Below are positions 9,266-18,917 of a stretch of 64,000 bases of DNA, one piece after another. The DNA lies in the NCBI GenBank assembly GCA_900120415.1, contig FQLW01000005.1, forward strand, positions 496,001 to 560,000, given 5' to 3'. Source of the DNA: Urmitella timonensis. Its GTDB lineage: Bacteria; Actinomycetota; Actinomycetes; Actinomycetales; Actinomycetaceae. Numbering within the stretch: the stretch's first letter is position 1; each line of letters begins with the position of its first letter. Under the pieces are notes generated by a model. It did not search any database. It saw only the letters and a program-made list of their open reading frames with translations, and was not told where the DNA came from. Position numbers and translations under genes: made by a program.

Positions 9266-11953
9266 TTAATTACGGGGTTTCTTGGCTGGAGGAGTTCCCA
9301 GCACCGCATTTCGGGTAGATACCGGAGCAGAGGCATCCGCATCTACCTCGATATTTACCGTCCCGTTGAGTGAGGCAGCAGCCTCTAAATCGGCGCGAAC
9401 TGCCGGAAGATTATTGGCAGACCAATCATCAGCGTAAACCATAGTTACCTGCTCAAATGGGGTGCGCTGACCTACTTTGGCTTCGGATTTTACTTTCCGC
9501 AGTACGCTCAGCGTGTCGCCCGCGAGTTTAAGGAGCTGGCTATCTCCTGCCACCTGTTTTAGCTCGGGGGAGACGCTTGGCCAGGGCGCGATATGGACGG
9601 AGCCGGTGCGATACCAAGACCATACTTCCTCGGCTGAATAAGGTAGGAACGGAGCTAGCAGTCGGGTTACGTTATCGACCACTATGGCGAGGGCGCAGCG
9701 AGCGGAATCTTGGGCGTCCTCTTGCCATTTTCCGGAAAAATTGTGGGCACGGTCTTTTACTAGCTCTAGGTAGTTGTCACAAAAATCCCAGAAGAAGGAC
9801 TCGGTTTGCTCTAGAGCGCGGGTGTGGTCATACCGTTCAAATGCGTCTGTAGCAGCGGTAATAACCTCACTGAGGCGGGCAATAACCGCTTTATCTAAAG
9901 GAATGATTACTTTTGCGGGATCTAGGCATAGACCAGCGTCCTCGGTCATTGAAAGTGCGAACTTGGAAGCGTTTAGCAGTTTCATCGCTAGGCGGCGTCC
10001 AATTTTCATTTGGGCTTCTTCAAAAGCGGTATCGGTTCCCAGCCGTGCAGCTGCGGCCCAATAACGAACTGCATCGGATCCATGTTTTTCTAACAGTCCC
10101 ATCGGGGTTACTACATTCCCCTTGGACTTGGACATCTTTTTGCGATCGGGGTCTAGAATCCAACCGGAAATCGCGGCGTTTTTGAAGGGAAGGGCGCCGA
10201 ATTCTAGGTGGGCACGCACCACGGTCGAGAACAGCCAGGTACGGATAATGTCTTGACCTTGGGGACGCACATCCATGGGGTATACTCGCTGGAATAAATC
10301 CTCGTCTCGCAGCCAACCGCCTGCAATCTGGGGAGTCAGGGAAGAGGTTGCCCAGGTGTCTAAAATATCGACTTCTCCGGCAAATCCGCCGGCTTTGCCC
10401 CGCTGATCTTCGGTAAATCCCTCAGGTACATCACTGCTGGGATCAATCGGCAAGGATTCTTCAGAAGGCATTAACACCTGGTCGTAATCGATTTCGCCGT
10501 TCTGATTAATGCGGTACCACAGCGGAATCGGTACCCCGAAGAAACGCTGGCGAGAAACCAACCAGTCATTATGCAGACCATGTACCCAGTTGGCATAGCG
10601 TACTTTCATAAAATCGGGGTGGAAACGCAATTCCTCTCCGCGTTTGAGGAGTTCAGTATTAAGGTTTTCTTGATGTTCCGGTAGCGTATAGTCACTGCCG
10701 CCATTGCGGATATACCATTGGCGCGACATTACTATTTCCAGCGGCTTATCTCCCTTTTCAAAGAAATTGGTTTGCCGCATAGTTTTTTGCGGTTCGCCCT
10801 TTAGCTCTCCGCTTTCTTTAAGCGCCTCAACTACGATTTGCCGTGCTGAGAAAGTGGTTTTTCCGCGAATAGCGTCCATCAGCTGTTTGCCGGAAGTATC
10901 GGTAATCCAATCGGTGTTTTCGTGGGTAATACGACCATCCTTAGTTAAAATCACCCTGGTGGGTAGGTTTAAATCCCGCCACCATTCCACATCGGTAACG
11001 TCACCAAAAGTACAGCACATGGCAATGCCAGCGCCTTTATCCATTTCGGCCGCTGGGTGCGCTAAGACCGGAACCTCTACGTTAAAGCCCGGGCTGGTCA
11101 CGGTTTTACCAAATAGATGCTGGTAGCGCTGATCATCGGGGTGAGCTACTAGGCAGCAGCAAGCAGCCAATAGTTCCGGACGGGTGGTTTCAATAATTAC
11201 GTCCTGCCCATCAGGAAGATGGAAAGCTAAGGCATGGTAAAGACCGGGGTAGTCACGAGCCTCTAGTTCGGCCTGCGCTACCGCAGTTTGGAAAGTTACA
11301 TCCCACAGCCCCGGTGCTGCTGCCTGATAGGCTTCCCCGCGTTTAAGATTGCGTAAAAATGCAGTTTGAGCCACTTTTTGGGAGTCTTTAGAAATAGTTT
11401 GGTATTGGTGCTTCCAATCTACGCTGAGCCCCAGGCGCCGCCAGAGCGCTTCAAAGGATTTTTCGTCCTCTTTAGTTAGCTGTTCGCACAGTTCAATAAA
11501 GTTTTTGCGGGAAACCGGAACCTGATCGCGGGCTTTAACCGATTTGGAATCGCCATGATGAGGCGGCTCAAAATTTGGGTCATAGGGCAGCGAGGGATCG
11601 CAACGGACTCCGTAATAGTTTTGGGCGCGCCGCTCGGTAGGTAGCCCGTTATCGTCCCAGCCCATGGGGTAAAACACTGCTTTGCCCTGCATTCGCTGGT
11701 AGCGAGCCAGGCAATCGGTGTGGGTATAGGAGAACACGTGCCCTACGTGCAAAGAGCCGGAAGCCGTAGGCGGGGGAGTGTCGATTGAGAACACCTCTTG
11801 GCGCTGCGCCGTGCGGTCAAAAGCATAGACCTGTTGCTCTTCCCAGGTCTGTTCCCAGCGTTCTTCAAGGCCATCAACGCTTACCCGATTAGGAACTTTT
11901 GGTGCAGGTAAGTTCATATCTTCTAAATCCCGGTGGTTTTGGGGATTACTCAT
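9266..11953 (-). CDS. valS: Valyl-tRNA synthetase
   Basis: Charges tRNA-Val; class Ia enzyme in the cytosol. 895 residues. The HIGH motif appears as HVGH (residues 69-72) and KMSKS is intact at about residue 605, followed by the anticodon-binding domain. A long insertion in the middle contains the editing domain. The short C-terminus, without a long coiled coil, and the MGWDDNGLPTE region belong to the alternative ValS type seen in many actinobacteria. AGGAG stands 8 nt before the ATG. The acyl-CoA synthetase gene follows closely. Confidence 0.96.
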   Translation of the reverse strand: MSNPQNHRDLEDMNLPAPKVPNRVSVDGLEERWEQTWEEQQVYAFDRTAQRQEVFSIDTPPPTASGSLHVGHVFSYTHTDCLARYQRMQGKAVFYPMGWDDNGLPTERRAQNYYGVRCDPSLPYDPNFEPPHHGDSKSVKARDQVPVSRKNFIELCEQLTKEDEKSFEALWRRLGLSVDWKHQYQTISKDSQKVAQTAFLRNLKRGEAYQAAAPGLWDVTFQTAVAQAELEARDYPGLYHALAFHLPDGQDVIIETTRPELLAACCCLVAHPDDQRYQHLFGKTVTSPGFNVEVPVLAHPAAEMDKGAGIAMCCTFGDVTDVEWWRDLNLPTRVILTKDGRITHENTDWITDTSGKQLMDAIRGKTTFSARQIVVEALKESGELKGEPQKTMRQTNFFEKGDKPLEIVMSRQWYIRNGGSDYTLPEHQENLNTELLKRGEELRFHPDFMKVRYANWVHGLHNDWLVSRQRFFGVPIPLWYRINQNGEIDYDQVLMPSEESLPIDPSSDVPEGFTEDQRGKAGGFAGEVDILDTWATSSLTPQIAGGWLRDEDLFQRVYPMDVRPQGQDIIRTWLFSTVVRAHLEFGALPFKNAAISGWILDPDRKKMSKSKGNVVTPMGLLEKHGSDAVRYWAAAARLGTDTAFEEAQMKIGRRLAMKLLNASKFALSMTEDAGLCLDPAKVIIPLDKAVIARLSEVITAATDAFERYDHTRALEQTESFFWDFCDNYLELVKDRAHNFSGKWQEDAQDSARCALAIVVDNVTRLLAPFLPYSAEEVWSWYRTGSVHIAPWPSVSPELKQVAGDSQLLKLAGDTLSVLRKVKSEAKVGQRTPFEQVTMVYADDWSANNLPAVRADLEAAASLNGTVNIEVDADASAPVSTRNAVLGTPPAKKPRN

Positions 11954-12113
11954 CGGCCATCTCCTGTTTCATTATTTCCAAACTACCGGCGCTTGAGCTA
12001 ATAGGGGGCGCGGTAACTGGTGCTTGCCTACCCTACTAAACTACTCGGTTTGCTAGGGCAATCTCAAAAATACCTCCCCCTCCTTGAGACAGATAAACCG
12101 TTGGATATATAAA

Positions 12114-12170
12114 TAGAGCCTGCCACTAAAATCAGCTAAATGGCTAAGATAATCGAAGTGGCAGGCTCTA
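12114..12170 (-). terminator. 14-bp hairpin ending the minus-strand membrane-protein operon
   Basis: Arms 12114-12127 and 12157-12170 pair perfectly over 14 bp. The 29-nt loop holds a second small stem (AGC...GCT type). On the minus strand the stem is followed by TTTATATAT, a U-rich tail, and it lies 28 nt after the stop codon at 12199. Reads as an intrinsic terminator. Confidence 0.75.
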
Positions 12171-12198
12171 CGGTATCCTCCTGGGGAGGAGAAGTTTT

Positions 12199-13158
12199 TT
12201 AGTTTTCGGTTCTACCTCCGTTTTCGCGGGCAATCTGCAAGTTGTAGGGGGTGTCCCAATAAACTTCCTGGGTGAAAGGGGAACGTTTGGTGGAACGTAC
12301 CTTATAAATGTGGTATGCGAACACCGCCACATTAGCCACTAAAGCTGCTGCTGACAGCAATAGCATCGCAGTCGGGTTGTGGGCGCTGCGGTGAGCAAAC
12401 ATGGAATCTTGCATAAAGTGCGGGAAAGTTAGCACTATCGCCGACCAGAAGGTCAAGGTATAGGCTCGGTATTGAATCCAAGCCCCTTTCCCAAAGGGCA
12501 AGAAAGCGGGAATTGTGCAAGCGGCGAGCAAAGCTACCCCCGAATACCAGGCGCGGTCAGCTAGACAGTTATATACGTAGGCAACATTCCACAAATCGTA
12601 GGCGATAATCCAACCAACAGTCAGATCGCCCCAGATAATTTGCTTATTTTTACCTTTGGATACGTAGATTCCCATCCAGCCCGAAATCATGAGGAAATTT
12701 AGGATTCCCGCGATTCCGTTCATAATGTTCCAAGGCCCGCCCCAGGTAACCATTCCTTGGGAGGGATCCACCCCGTGAATCGAATAGCACTGGAAATCGC
12801 GGATTACGGCCTCGATAATATTCACCGCCAAAATCAGCGGGGGAATACATAAATACCAGCGTTTAGTGCGTAGCTTGGGGAAATATTGCAACGCTACCAG
12901 TGATAGGGAGCCGATTAGCGCTGAGTACTGTTTTACTATCGGAAACCAACCGTCCGAGTTAGTACCGGCGCGCGAAGTAGGCCACCAAAAAATTGTCAGT
13001 GCCACCGGAATCACGATAAATACGGCAATCGCGACCCATTTATAGCGAATAGCCAACCAGACCATCACCGCCAAGGCGGCAATCACCACCACTAGCATCA
13101 AGTAGTCATACCATTGCCCCAGTTCAAAAAAGAACAGGGTAGGATAATCCGGTTTCAT
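12199..13158 (-). CDS. Polytopic membrane protein, probably DUF5692 family
   Basis: 319 residues with about nine hydrophobic segments, for example around residues 19-38, 44-61, 82-98, 105-122, 145-167, 178-196, 203-220, 232-250 and 260-282. Conserved-looking polar positions inside the membrane include NIIEAVIRDF, GWIIAYDLWN and CLADRAWYSG. From memory this resembles the family named DUF5692; no biochemical function is known to me. It is homologous to 14418-15764, which shares the EAxIRD, IIAYDLWN, ACTxPAF and NPTA motifs. It begins 3 nt after the stop of the SRPBCC-like gene, so the two are certainly one transcript. Possible roles are a membrane enzyme or a transporter acting with the SRPBCC protein. 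Confidence 0.8.
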   Translation of the reverse strand: MKPDYPTLFFFELGQWYDYLMLVVVIAALAVMVWLAIRYKWVAIAVFIVIPVALTIFWWPTSRAGTNSDGWFPIVKQYSALIGSLSLVALQYFPKLRTKRWYLCIPPLILAVNIIEAVIRDFQCYSIHGVDPSQGMVTWGGPWNIMNGIAGILNFLMISGWMGIYVSKGKNKQIIWGDLTVGWIIAYDLWNVAYVYNCLADRAWYSGVALLAACTIPAFLPFGKGAWIQYRAYTLTFWSAIVLTFPHFMQDSMFAHRSAHNPTAMLLLSAAALVANVAVFAYHIYKVRSTKRSPFTQEVYWDTPYNLQIARENGGRTEN

Positions 13159-13161
13159 CAG

Positions 13162-14208
13162 TTATTTCGCCGTCCTTTTACCCCAGTTGGGAAGATAAGT
13201 TTTCTCTTTCTTTTGGCGAATCTGTTCCTCCCAAGAGAACTCTGGTTCTTCCCAATCTGTGAAATAGTCACTATCTACTACCTTGGCCCAGGGAGAGTCA
13301 GCGGAAGAGGGTGGCCAGGCGGGATTATCGGTTACTGGAGGACGTACCTCGTTCACTGCCGGGTCTTGCCGTCCATAGCGCAGCCATTGGTTGTGAGTAC
13401 CTTCGTAAAGTTCGGTGCCATCCCAACGTCCTGCCGGAGTGTCGTAGCCGAAGAGCTTACCTCCCAGCACTGCCCGCTTAATCCGTCCTTGCCACTGCGG
13501 CTTTTTACGGAACTCGGCAACCCGCTTTACATATAGGTTCTGTAGGTGCGCCATACAGCCCCCGATAAGCTCGATATTTATCCAGTTAATCGCAGCTGCG
13601 AACTTGGTGTCGGGTTCAAATCCGATCCGCCAATGGTTGATTAACCGGCAACGATTACCTTGGAGGGGAATCAGATAGAAGCACCAGGCAGCCGCATAGT
13701 GTTTCATTCCCGGGTAGCGGAAAGCGAAAGAGCCCGGTGCCCGCGGTGGATGCTTGGTATCTACCCACTGGGAAAGATATTTACCAGGGACTACGTCTGC
13801 CCACTCCATAGACATACCCGTGAAGTCAAAAGCTGCTATATCACCCGGTTTTAAAGCGTCTGACCCTTGCCACTGTTCTTGAATTTCGTAGGAATTAAAG
13901 AAAGGTAGCCGGGCAAAAGTACGTTCCAAAAACTCGGAAGAATAAGAGCCCGCCTTGTCGCAACCTAGCTGTTTTAGGTGCCGGTACACCGCATAGGCGG
14001 GAGCATCGATATTAATCGCGTAAGTGGAGGAGCGACCATTGGAATAACAGCGGTCAATCAAGTCATCGGAAGGATAGTGCCACTCATTTTCCTCTTTGGT
14101 AGCTTTGCCCGAAAACTGACTGAAGCCGAGCATTCCGCCGAGGACGACACTGCCCCCAATTGCGCCTAGGCGCAAAATACTTCCAATACGAGCGTTAAAA
14201 ACAGACAT
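13162..14208 (-). CDS. Membrane-anchored SRPBCC-like (START/polyketide-cyclase fold) protein
   Basis: 348 residues. An N-terminal hydrophobic segment (about 8-30: LRLGAIGGSVVLGGMLGF) looks like a signal anchor. The next 200 residues follow the pattern of SRPBCC proteins that bind hydrophobic ligands: INIDAPAYAVYRHLKQLG, a GSYSSEFLE motif, LKPGDIAAFD, then a strand-rich stretch ending in RLINHWRIGFEP and a long helix. The C-terminal 120 residues are charged, Pro/Trp-rich and unrecognised. GGAGAAG precedes the ATG. It is the first gene of a minus-strand pair and diverges from the second DUF5692-like gene, which places all three in one functional group. The fold assignment is from motif shape only. 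Confidence 0.65.
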   Translation of the reverse strand: MSVFNARIGSILRLGAIGGSVVLGGMLGFSQFSGKATKEENEWHYPSDDLIDRCYSNGRSSTYAINIDAPAYAVYRHLKQLGCDKAGSYSSEFLERTFARLPFFNSYEIQEQWQGSDALKPGDIAAFDFTGMSMEWADVVPGKYLSQWVDTKHPPRAPGSFAFRYPGMKHYAAAWCFYLIPLQGNRCRLINHWRIGFEPDTKFAAAINWINIELIGGCMAHLQNLYVKRVAEFRKKPQWQGRIKRAVLGGKLFGYDTPAGRWDGTELYEGTHNQWLRYGRQDPAVNEVRPPVTDNPAWPPSSADSPWAKVVDSDYFTDWEEPEFSWEEQIRQKKEKTYLPNWGKRTAK

Positions 14209-14240
14209 ATTTCTTCTCCGTAGCTTAACTTTTCCAAACA

Positions 14241-14269
14241 GGTAACATCTTCGTCAGTCCTGCGTTACC
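14241..14269. promoter_or_regulatory. Inverted repeat in the divergent promoter region
   Basis: GGTAAC (14241-14246) and GTTACC (14264-14269) face each other across 17 bases, between the divergent genes at 14208 and 14418. A related TAGTAACG lies at 14295-14302. Possibly an operator shared by both directions; no regulator gene is adjacent. Confidence 0.3.
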
Positions 14270-14306
14270 ATTAAATTTACCACTTTCTGATGAATAGTAA
14301 CGTCTT

Positions 14307-14334
14307 TTGAAAAGGAATATCCAAAAGCCATACT
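14307..14334 (+). promoter_or_regulatory. Candidate promoter for the second DUF5692-like gene
   Basis: TTGAAA (14307-14312) and CATACT (14329-14334) are 16 bases apart, close to sigma-70-type spacing. Start of transcription would be near 14341, leaving a 75-nt leader that contains the hairpin at 14380-14399. Confidence 0.35.
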
Positions 14335-14379
14335 CGCAGCTAGTGGCAAATATAAAAGGTAATAAGTAAGCTCAAAGTG

Positions 14380-14399
14380 ACCAGGCAGCGCAGCCTGGT
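14380..14399 (+). other. Leader hairpin just before the ribosome-binding site
   Basis: ACCAGGC and GCCTGGT form a 7-bp stem with a 6-nt loop (AGCGCA). It ends 6 nt before the AAGGA of the gene at 14418, close enough to affect translation. Confidence 0.4.
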
Positions 14400-14417
14400 T
14401 AATAAGAAGGAATTCTA

Positions 14418-15764
14418 ATGGGGTTTTTATGGGAAGTAGGCCCGGTTTGGGTCTATCTTTTTTGGATATTAATTTTTGTCCTCCAAATGCTGGTGGCAGA
14501 AATGCACCGCCGCTGGACCTGGACTGCTTTCGCCCTCTGGACAGTCGGGGGAGTATTAGCCATTCCCTATGTGATTATCCATGGGGTTCCCATGGTGGGT
14601 TGGTTCCCTTTCGGAAAATTCATCATCATGCTCGCCACTGCCACTATGACCGCGTTCCTACTGCATTGGGGAAAACGTAACCCCCTAAAAGCTCGCCGAT
14701 ACGCGATTTGGTTTGGGGTAGCCCTGTGGATCGGATTGGCAGTAAACATTATGGAAGCCAATATTCGCGACCTCACCATCTATTTTGAAGCCGACACCTA
14801 CCGCGCCTGCGCCACCAACTTCCAATGCCTAATGGATATTGATTCCTCCCGCTCGATCTCCATGATTGAAGGATTGCCAGAAACCCGTGACATTACCGCT
14901 GCTAGTGGTTCTGTTGCCTGGTATCAAGCCGCCGCCGACGCCTTTAAAGCCAGCGGAGTCGGAATCGATCCTTCCACCGGATTCCGCACCATCGGCGGTT
15001 ACTGGAACCTACTATCAGCCGCCGCCGGAGTGCTAAACATTATTACCATTACCGGGCTGGGAAAAATCTTTATTTCCTCGGCGAAGAAAGGAAAAGTACA
15101 GGGGCTAATCTGGGCAGATATGGCCTGGCCGTGGATTATAGCCTACGACTTGTGGAATCACTCCTTCTTGTACAACTCACTCGCGGACTACACCTGGTAC
15201 TGCACTTTAGCGTTACTACTAGCCTGTACGGTTCCCGCTTTCACCTGGGCGAGAGGGCAATGGATTTGGTTCCGTTGTTTCACTTTGATGTTCTGGATTG
15301 CGGCAAATAACATCTTCCCCGAACTTCTGGTGCGCCCGTCCATAATGACCAACTATGCCACTATGAACCCGACGGCTAATATCGTGTGTGCCTGGTTGGC
15401 GTTGCTGTCTAATGTGGCACTGTTTGTCTATTGGCTCTACAAGATGAAGAAGCATCATCGCAATCCCTGGACAAACTGCCTGTTCTTCGAGTTGGGAGCC
15501 TTTAGGAAAGTGGTGAAACTCTACGCGGATGATAAGGATAAGTATTTCTTGACTGATTTCATCCCCGAAACTCCCTCTGAGCTCGGTTTCGAACCAGTAT
15601 CGAAGCAGCCGCCAGTAGACGGATACGTCGGGTGGATGCCTTGGTGGAAACAGGACAAGCGTTATCCGAAACCACGCACTCCGCTTTCGGCCGACCCCAA
15701 GCTAGTCGAAAAAGGGATCGAGTCTGATCCCAGTTGGGATGTCACCAAAGAAAAGGACGCCTAA
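14418..15764 (+). CDS. Second polytopic membrane protein, DUF5692-like with extra domains
   Basis: 448 residues, clearly related to the 319-residue protein at 12199-13158. Shared motifs are NIMEANIRDL, GGYWNLLSAAAGVLN, WIIAYDLWN, NSLADYTWYC and ACTVPAF. Against that copy it has an insertion of about 60 residues (about 124-190) after the IRD motif, with three Cys/Asn-rich positions, and a hydrophilic C-terminal tail of about 100 residues (from about 350) rich in Asp, Lys, Pro and Trp. About nine membrane segments. AAGGA sits at the correct distance from the ATG. It is transcribed away from its relative and the SRPBCC-like gene. Function unknown. Confidence 0.78.
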   Translation: MGFLWEVGPVWVYLFWILIFVLQMLVAEMHRRWTWTAFALWTVGGVLAIPYVIIHGVPMVGWFPFGKFIIMLATATMTAFLLHWGKRNPLKARRYAIWFGVALWIGLAVNIMEANIRDLTIYFEADTYRACATNFQCLMDIDSSRSISMIEGLPETRDITAASGSVAWYQAAADAFKASGVGIDPSTGFRTIGGYWNLLSAAAGVLNIITITGLGKIFISSAKKGKVQGLIWADMAWPWIIAYDLWNHSFLYNSLADYTWYCTLALLLACTVPAFTWARGQWIWFRCFTLMFWIAANNIFPELLVRPSIMTNYATMNPTANIVCAWLALLSNVALFVYWLYKMKKHHRNPWTNCLFFELGAFRKVVKLYADDKDKYFLTDFIPETPSELGFEPVSKQPPVDGYVGWMPWWKQDKRYPKPRTPLSADPKLVEKGIESDPSWDVTKEKDA

Positions 15765-15786
15765 CTCACTGCAAAAATGCAAAATA

Positions 15787-15798
15787 GAACGTTTGTTC
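15787..15798 (+). promoter_or_regulatory. LexA (SOS) box upstream of uvrA
   Basis: GAACGTTTGTTC matches the actinobacterial/Gram-positive LexA core GAAC-N4-GTTC exactly and lies 13 nt before the uvrA start, in a 47-nt gap. LexA bound here would block the uvrA promoter until DNA damage. Confidence 0.75.
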
Positions 15799-15811
15799 GT
15801 AGGATAGGAAT

Positions 15812-18643
15812 GTGGATGAAAAACTGGTAGTTAAAGGGGCACGGGAACACAATCTGCGCAATGTGGGGATTGAGATTCCGCGTGACAAGATGGTCGTGTT
15901 TACCGGACTGTCTGGTTCGGGGAAATCCTCGCTGGCATTTGACACCATTTTTGCCGAGGGACAACGCCGCTATGTGGAATCTCTTTCCTCCTATGCCCGC
16001 CAGTTTTTAGGTCGTCTGGATAAACCGGATGTGGATTTTATCGGCGGTCTTTCCCCCGCAGTCTCTATTGACCAAAAATCCACCTCCCGCAATCCGCGGT
16101 CTACCGTAGGTACAATTACCGAGGTCTACGACTATTTACGTTTGCTGTATGCCCGCGCCGGGCAGGCCTACTGCCCGGTGTGCGGGGAAAAGATTCAGGC
16201 ACAAACCGCGGGCCAAATCGTTGATCAGCTGCTGACTTTGCCGGAAAAAACCAGATTTCAGGTCTTAGCTCCACTGGTACGCGGACGCAAAGGCGAATAC
16301 AGCGAGCTATTTGCCGATTTGGTAACCCAGGGGTTCTCGGCGGCAGTGGTGGATGGGGAAACCGTGCGTCTGACCCAGCCCCCCAAGCTAGAACGTCAAA
16401 TTAAGCACGATATTTTTGTGCGCGTAGATCGCCTGGTTATAAAAGAAGGGGTGCGGACCCGGCTTTCCGACTCGATAGAAACCGCGCTTAAATTAGCGCA
16501 AGGGCTGGTGGTAATCGATTTTGTAGACTTGGAGGAGACGGATGTAAATCGTTATCGGCGTTTTTCTGAAAATCGTGCCTGTCCCAATGATCACCCCTTG
16601 CAGCTTGAAGAAATAGAGCCCCGCACCTTCTCTTTCAATGCCCCCTATGGAGCGTGTCCAGACTGTTCAGGGCTAGGGTCTCACCTGGAAGTTGATCCGG
16701 AACTGGTGGTTCCCAACCCGGAGCTTTCAATTTCTGAGGGCGCGATTGCCCCCTGGTCCACCAAGAATAAGTATCTGCTCAGCATGGTTTCCGCGCTAGG
16801 GAAAGAGCTTGGATTCGACCTAGACACCCCTTTCCGCGACCTCTCGTCCTCCCAAAAGAAAGCACTGTTAAAAGGACGCGACTACCAGGTAAAAGTAAAG
16901 TTTAAGAATCGTTGGGGCAGGATGCGCACCTATTCTTCCGGGTTCGAGGGCGCGATTCCTTGGATTATGCGCAAACGGGAGGAAACCGAATCCGAGGTAA
17001 TGCGTGCGCGTTACGAGGGTTATATGCGCCAAGTTCCCTGCTCTACCTGTCACGGTGACCGTCTAAAGCCGGAAGTATTGGCAGTGAGGATTGGAAAGCT
17101 GAATATTGCAGAATTGACGAAGCTGTCTATCACTGCCTCCAGCGAGTACTTTTCGAAATTGCACCTAGAGGGGGCAGCGAAGAAGATTGCAGAACCGATT
17201 CTTAAAGAAGTAAAAGCCAGGTTGCAGTTCTTAAAAGACGTGGGACTGGGGTATTTAACCTTGGCTCGGGGAGCAGCCACGCTTTCCGGGGGCGAAGCCC
17301 AGCGGATTCGTCTGGCCACCCAGATTGGATCCGGGCTAGTCGGGGTGCTTTATGTACTCGATGAGCCCTCGATTGGCTTGCATCAACGGGATAACCATAA
17401 GCTAATAGAAACCCTCAAGAAGCTGCGCGACCTCGGAAACACTTTATTGGTAGTAGAACATGACGAGGACACTATCCGCGCTAGCGACTGGATAGTCGAT
17501 ATTGGTCCGGCTGCCGGAGAACATGGGGGAGAGGTTCTCTACTCGGGGCCGATAGCGGGGATTGCTGACTGTAAGCGCTCTTTGACTGGACAGTATTTAA
17601 CCGGCAAAAAGCAGATTGATGTCCCCAAAAAACGGCGCCAGATTGAAAAGGATCGCCAGCTGAGAATTATCGGAGCACGCGAAAACAATCTTAAGAACCT
17701 AAACGTATCCATACCCTTAGGTAAGTTAGTACTGGTTACCGGGGTATCAGGCTCTGGAAAATCTACTTTGATTAACCAGATAATGTATGAGGCCTTAGCG
17801 GCAAAGTTGCAGCGCAAAAAAGTAGTTCCCGGTCGCCATAAAGGCATCGAGGGTCTGGAACACTTGGACAAGGTGGTGCACGTAGACCAAAGTCCGATTG
17901 GACGAAATCCCCGCTCTAACCCCGCCACCTATACTGGGGTCTGGGATGCGGTGCGCTCCCTCTTTGCCCAAACTCCCGAGGCGCAGCTGCGCGGATACGG
18001 GCCGGGGCGTTTTTCTTTCAATGTCAAAGGAGGACGCTGCGAGGCTTGTAAAGGAGATGGCACGCTTAAGATTGAAATGAACTTCCTGCCAGATGTGTAT
18101 GTACCTTGCGAAGTATGCGAGGGCGCCCGCTATAACCAGGAAACATTAGAAATAAAATACCGGGGCAAATCCGTAGCCGAAGTGCTCGATATGCCAATCA
18201 GCGAAGCGGCAGAGTTTTTTGCTCCGATAAACAAGATTTCTCGTCACCTGAACACCCTGGTAGAGGTGGGATTAGGGTATCTGCGCCTCGGGCAAAGCGC
18301 CACCACCCTTTCTGGTGGGGAAGCCCAGCGGGTAAAACTAGCCAGTGAACTGCAGCGCCGCTCCAATGGGCGCACTATTTATGTCCTTGACGAACCCACC
18401 ACCGGGCTACACCTGGAAGATATTCGCAAATTAATGCTGGTGTTGCAGTCCTTGGTGGACAAAGGCAACTCGGTTATCGTAATCGAACACAATCTGGATG
18501 TGATTAAGTGCGCCGATTGGGTAATTGATTTAGGTCCGGAGGGCGGAGACGGCGGGGGAACTTTGGTCGCCCAAGGTACCCCGGAACAAGTTGCAAAAGT
18601 GAAGGCTTCTTACACCGGGCAATATCTTCGACAACTTCTCTAA
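15812..18643 (+). CDS. uvrA: Excinuclease ABC subunit A
   Basis: DNA-damage sensor of nucleotide excision repair; loads UvrB at lesions. 943 residues with two ABC ATPase modules: Walker [10 protein letters not shown] (about 32-40) and GVSGSGKST in the second half, with the LSGGEAQR signature twice. Zinc-binding cysteine pairs are seen in CPVCGEK, in the CPDCSGLG region, and in CEACKGDG with CEVCEGARY. Starts at GTG 15812; AGGAT at 15801-15805 is correctly placed. It follows the membrane-protein gene by 47 nt but has its own SOS box, so it is likely an independent, damage-induced unit. uvrB and uvrC are not in this window. Confidence 0.98.
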   Translation: MDEKLVVKGAREHNLRNVGIEIPRDKMVVFTGLSGSGKSSLAFDTIFAEGQRRYVESLSSYARQFLGRLDKPDVDFIGGLSPAVSIDQKSTSRNPRSTVGTITEVYDYLRLLYARAGQAYCPVCGEKIQAQTAGQIVDQLLTLPEKTRFQVLAPLVRGRKGEYSELFADLVTQGFSAAVVDGETVRLTQPPKLERQIKHDIFVRVDRLVIKEGVRTRLSDSIETALKLAQGLVVIDFVDLEETDVNRYRRFSENRACPNDHPLQLEEIEPRTFSFNAPYGACPDCSGLGSHLEVDPELVVPNPELSISEGAIAPWSTKNKYLLSMVSALGKELGFDLDTPFRDLSSSQKKALLKGRDYQVKVKFKNRWGRMRTYSSGFEGAIPWIMRKREETESEVMRARYEGYMRQVPCSTCHGDRLKPEVLAVRIGKLNIAELTKLSITASSEYFSKLHLEGAAKKIAEPILKEVKARLQFLKDVGLGYLTLARGAATLSGGEAQRIRLATQIGSGLVGVLYVLDEPSIGLHQRDNHKLIETLKKLRDLGNTLLVVEHDEDTIRASDWIVDIGPAAGEHGGEVLYSGPIAGIADCKRSLTGQYLTGKKQIDVPKKRRQIEKDRQLRIIGARENNLKNLNVSIPLGKLVLVTGVSGSGKSTLINQIMYEALAAKLQRKKVVPGRHKGIEGLEHLDKVVHVDQSPIGRNPRSNPATYTGVWDAVRSLFAQTPEAQLRGYGPGRFSFNVKGGRCEACKGDGTLKIEMNFLPDVYVPCEVCEGARYNQETLEIKYRGKSVAEVLDMPISEAAEFFAPINKISRHLNTLVEVGLGYLRLGQSATTLSGGEAQRVKLASELQRRSNGRTIYVLDEPTTGLHLEDIRKLMLVLQSLVDKGNSVIVIEHNLDVIKCADWVIDLGPEGGDGGGTLVAQGTPEQVAKVKASYTGQYLRQLL

Positions 18644-18734
18644 GGTTTTGGAACAGCTGTCTGATTACCTGTTTAGCAGGCTTCCTAACAAACCGCCGAC
18701 GATTTCTTGATAGCAATCGTTAGTTATTTCCGCT

Positions 18735-18760
18735 TTTCTTAGGGAAGGAAACCTAAGAAA
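18735..18760. repeat. 9-bp inverted repeat between uvrA and the acyl-CoA synthetase gene
   Basis: TTTCTTAGG (18735-18743) and CCTAAGAAA (18752-18760) around GAAGGAAA. There is no T-tract on either side, so this is not a clear terminator. It could be a weak terminator for uvrA or an operator for the next gene. The rest of the 274-nt gap holds a candidate promoter and nothing else I recognise. Confidence 0.45.
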
Positions 18761-18846
18761 CGTTATGATTATCCTATGTCTTGAAGCTTGGGGATTAGCA
18801 GGTATTTTGGGATATGCAAGGTAAAAAAGTCCCGTAAACTACCTAC

Positions 18847-18875
18847 TTAGGCGGCTAAATGAAGTTTCCTATGCT
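18847..18875 (+). promoter_or_regulatory. Candidate promoter of acyl-CoA synthetase copy 2
   Basis: TTAGGC (18847-18852) and TATGCT (18870-18875) are separated by exactly 17 bases and lie about 43 nt before the ATG, which has its own GGAG ribosome-binding site. Confidence 0.35.
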
Positions 18876-18917
18876 AGCCTACGGAAGCGTAATCTATTAT
18901 GAATTGGAGATTCGCCA

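Noticed and set aside
10020-10316. Long frames on the strand opposite valS, uvrA and alaS
   Set aside because: They have no ribosome-binding sites or family motifs and mirror the codon pattern of the real genes.
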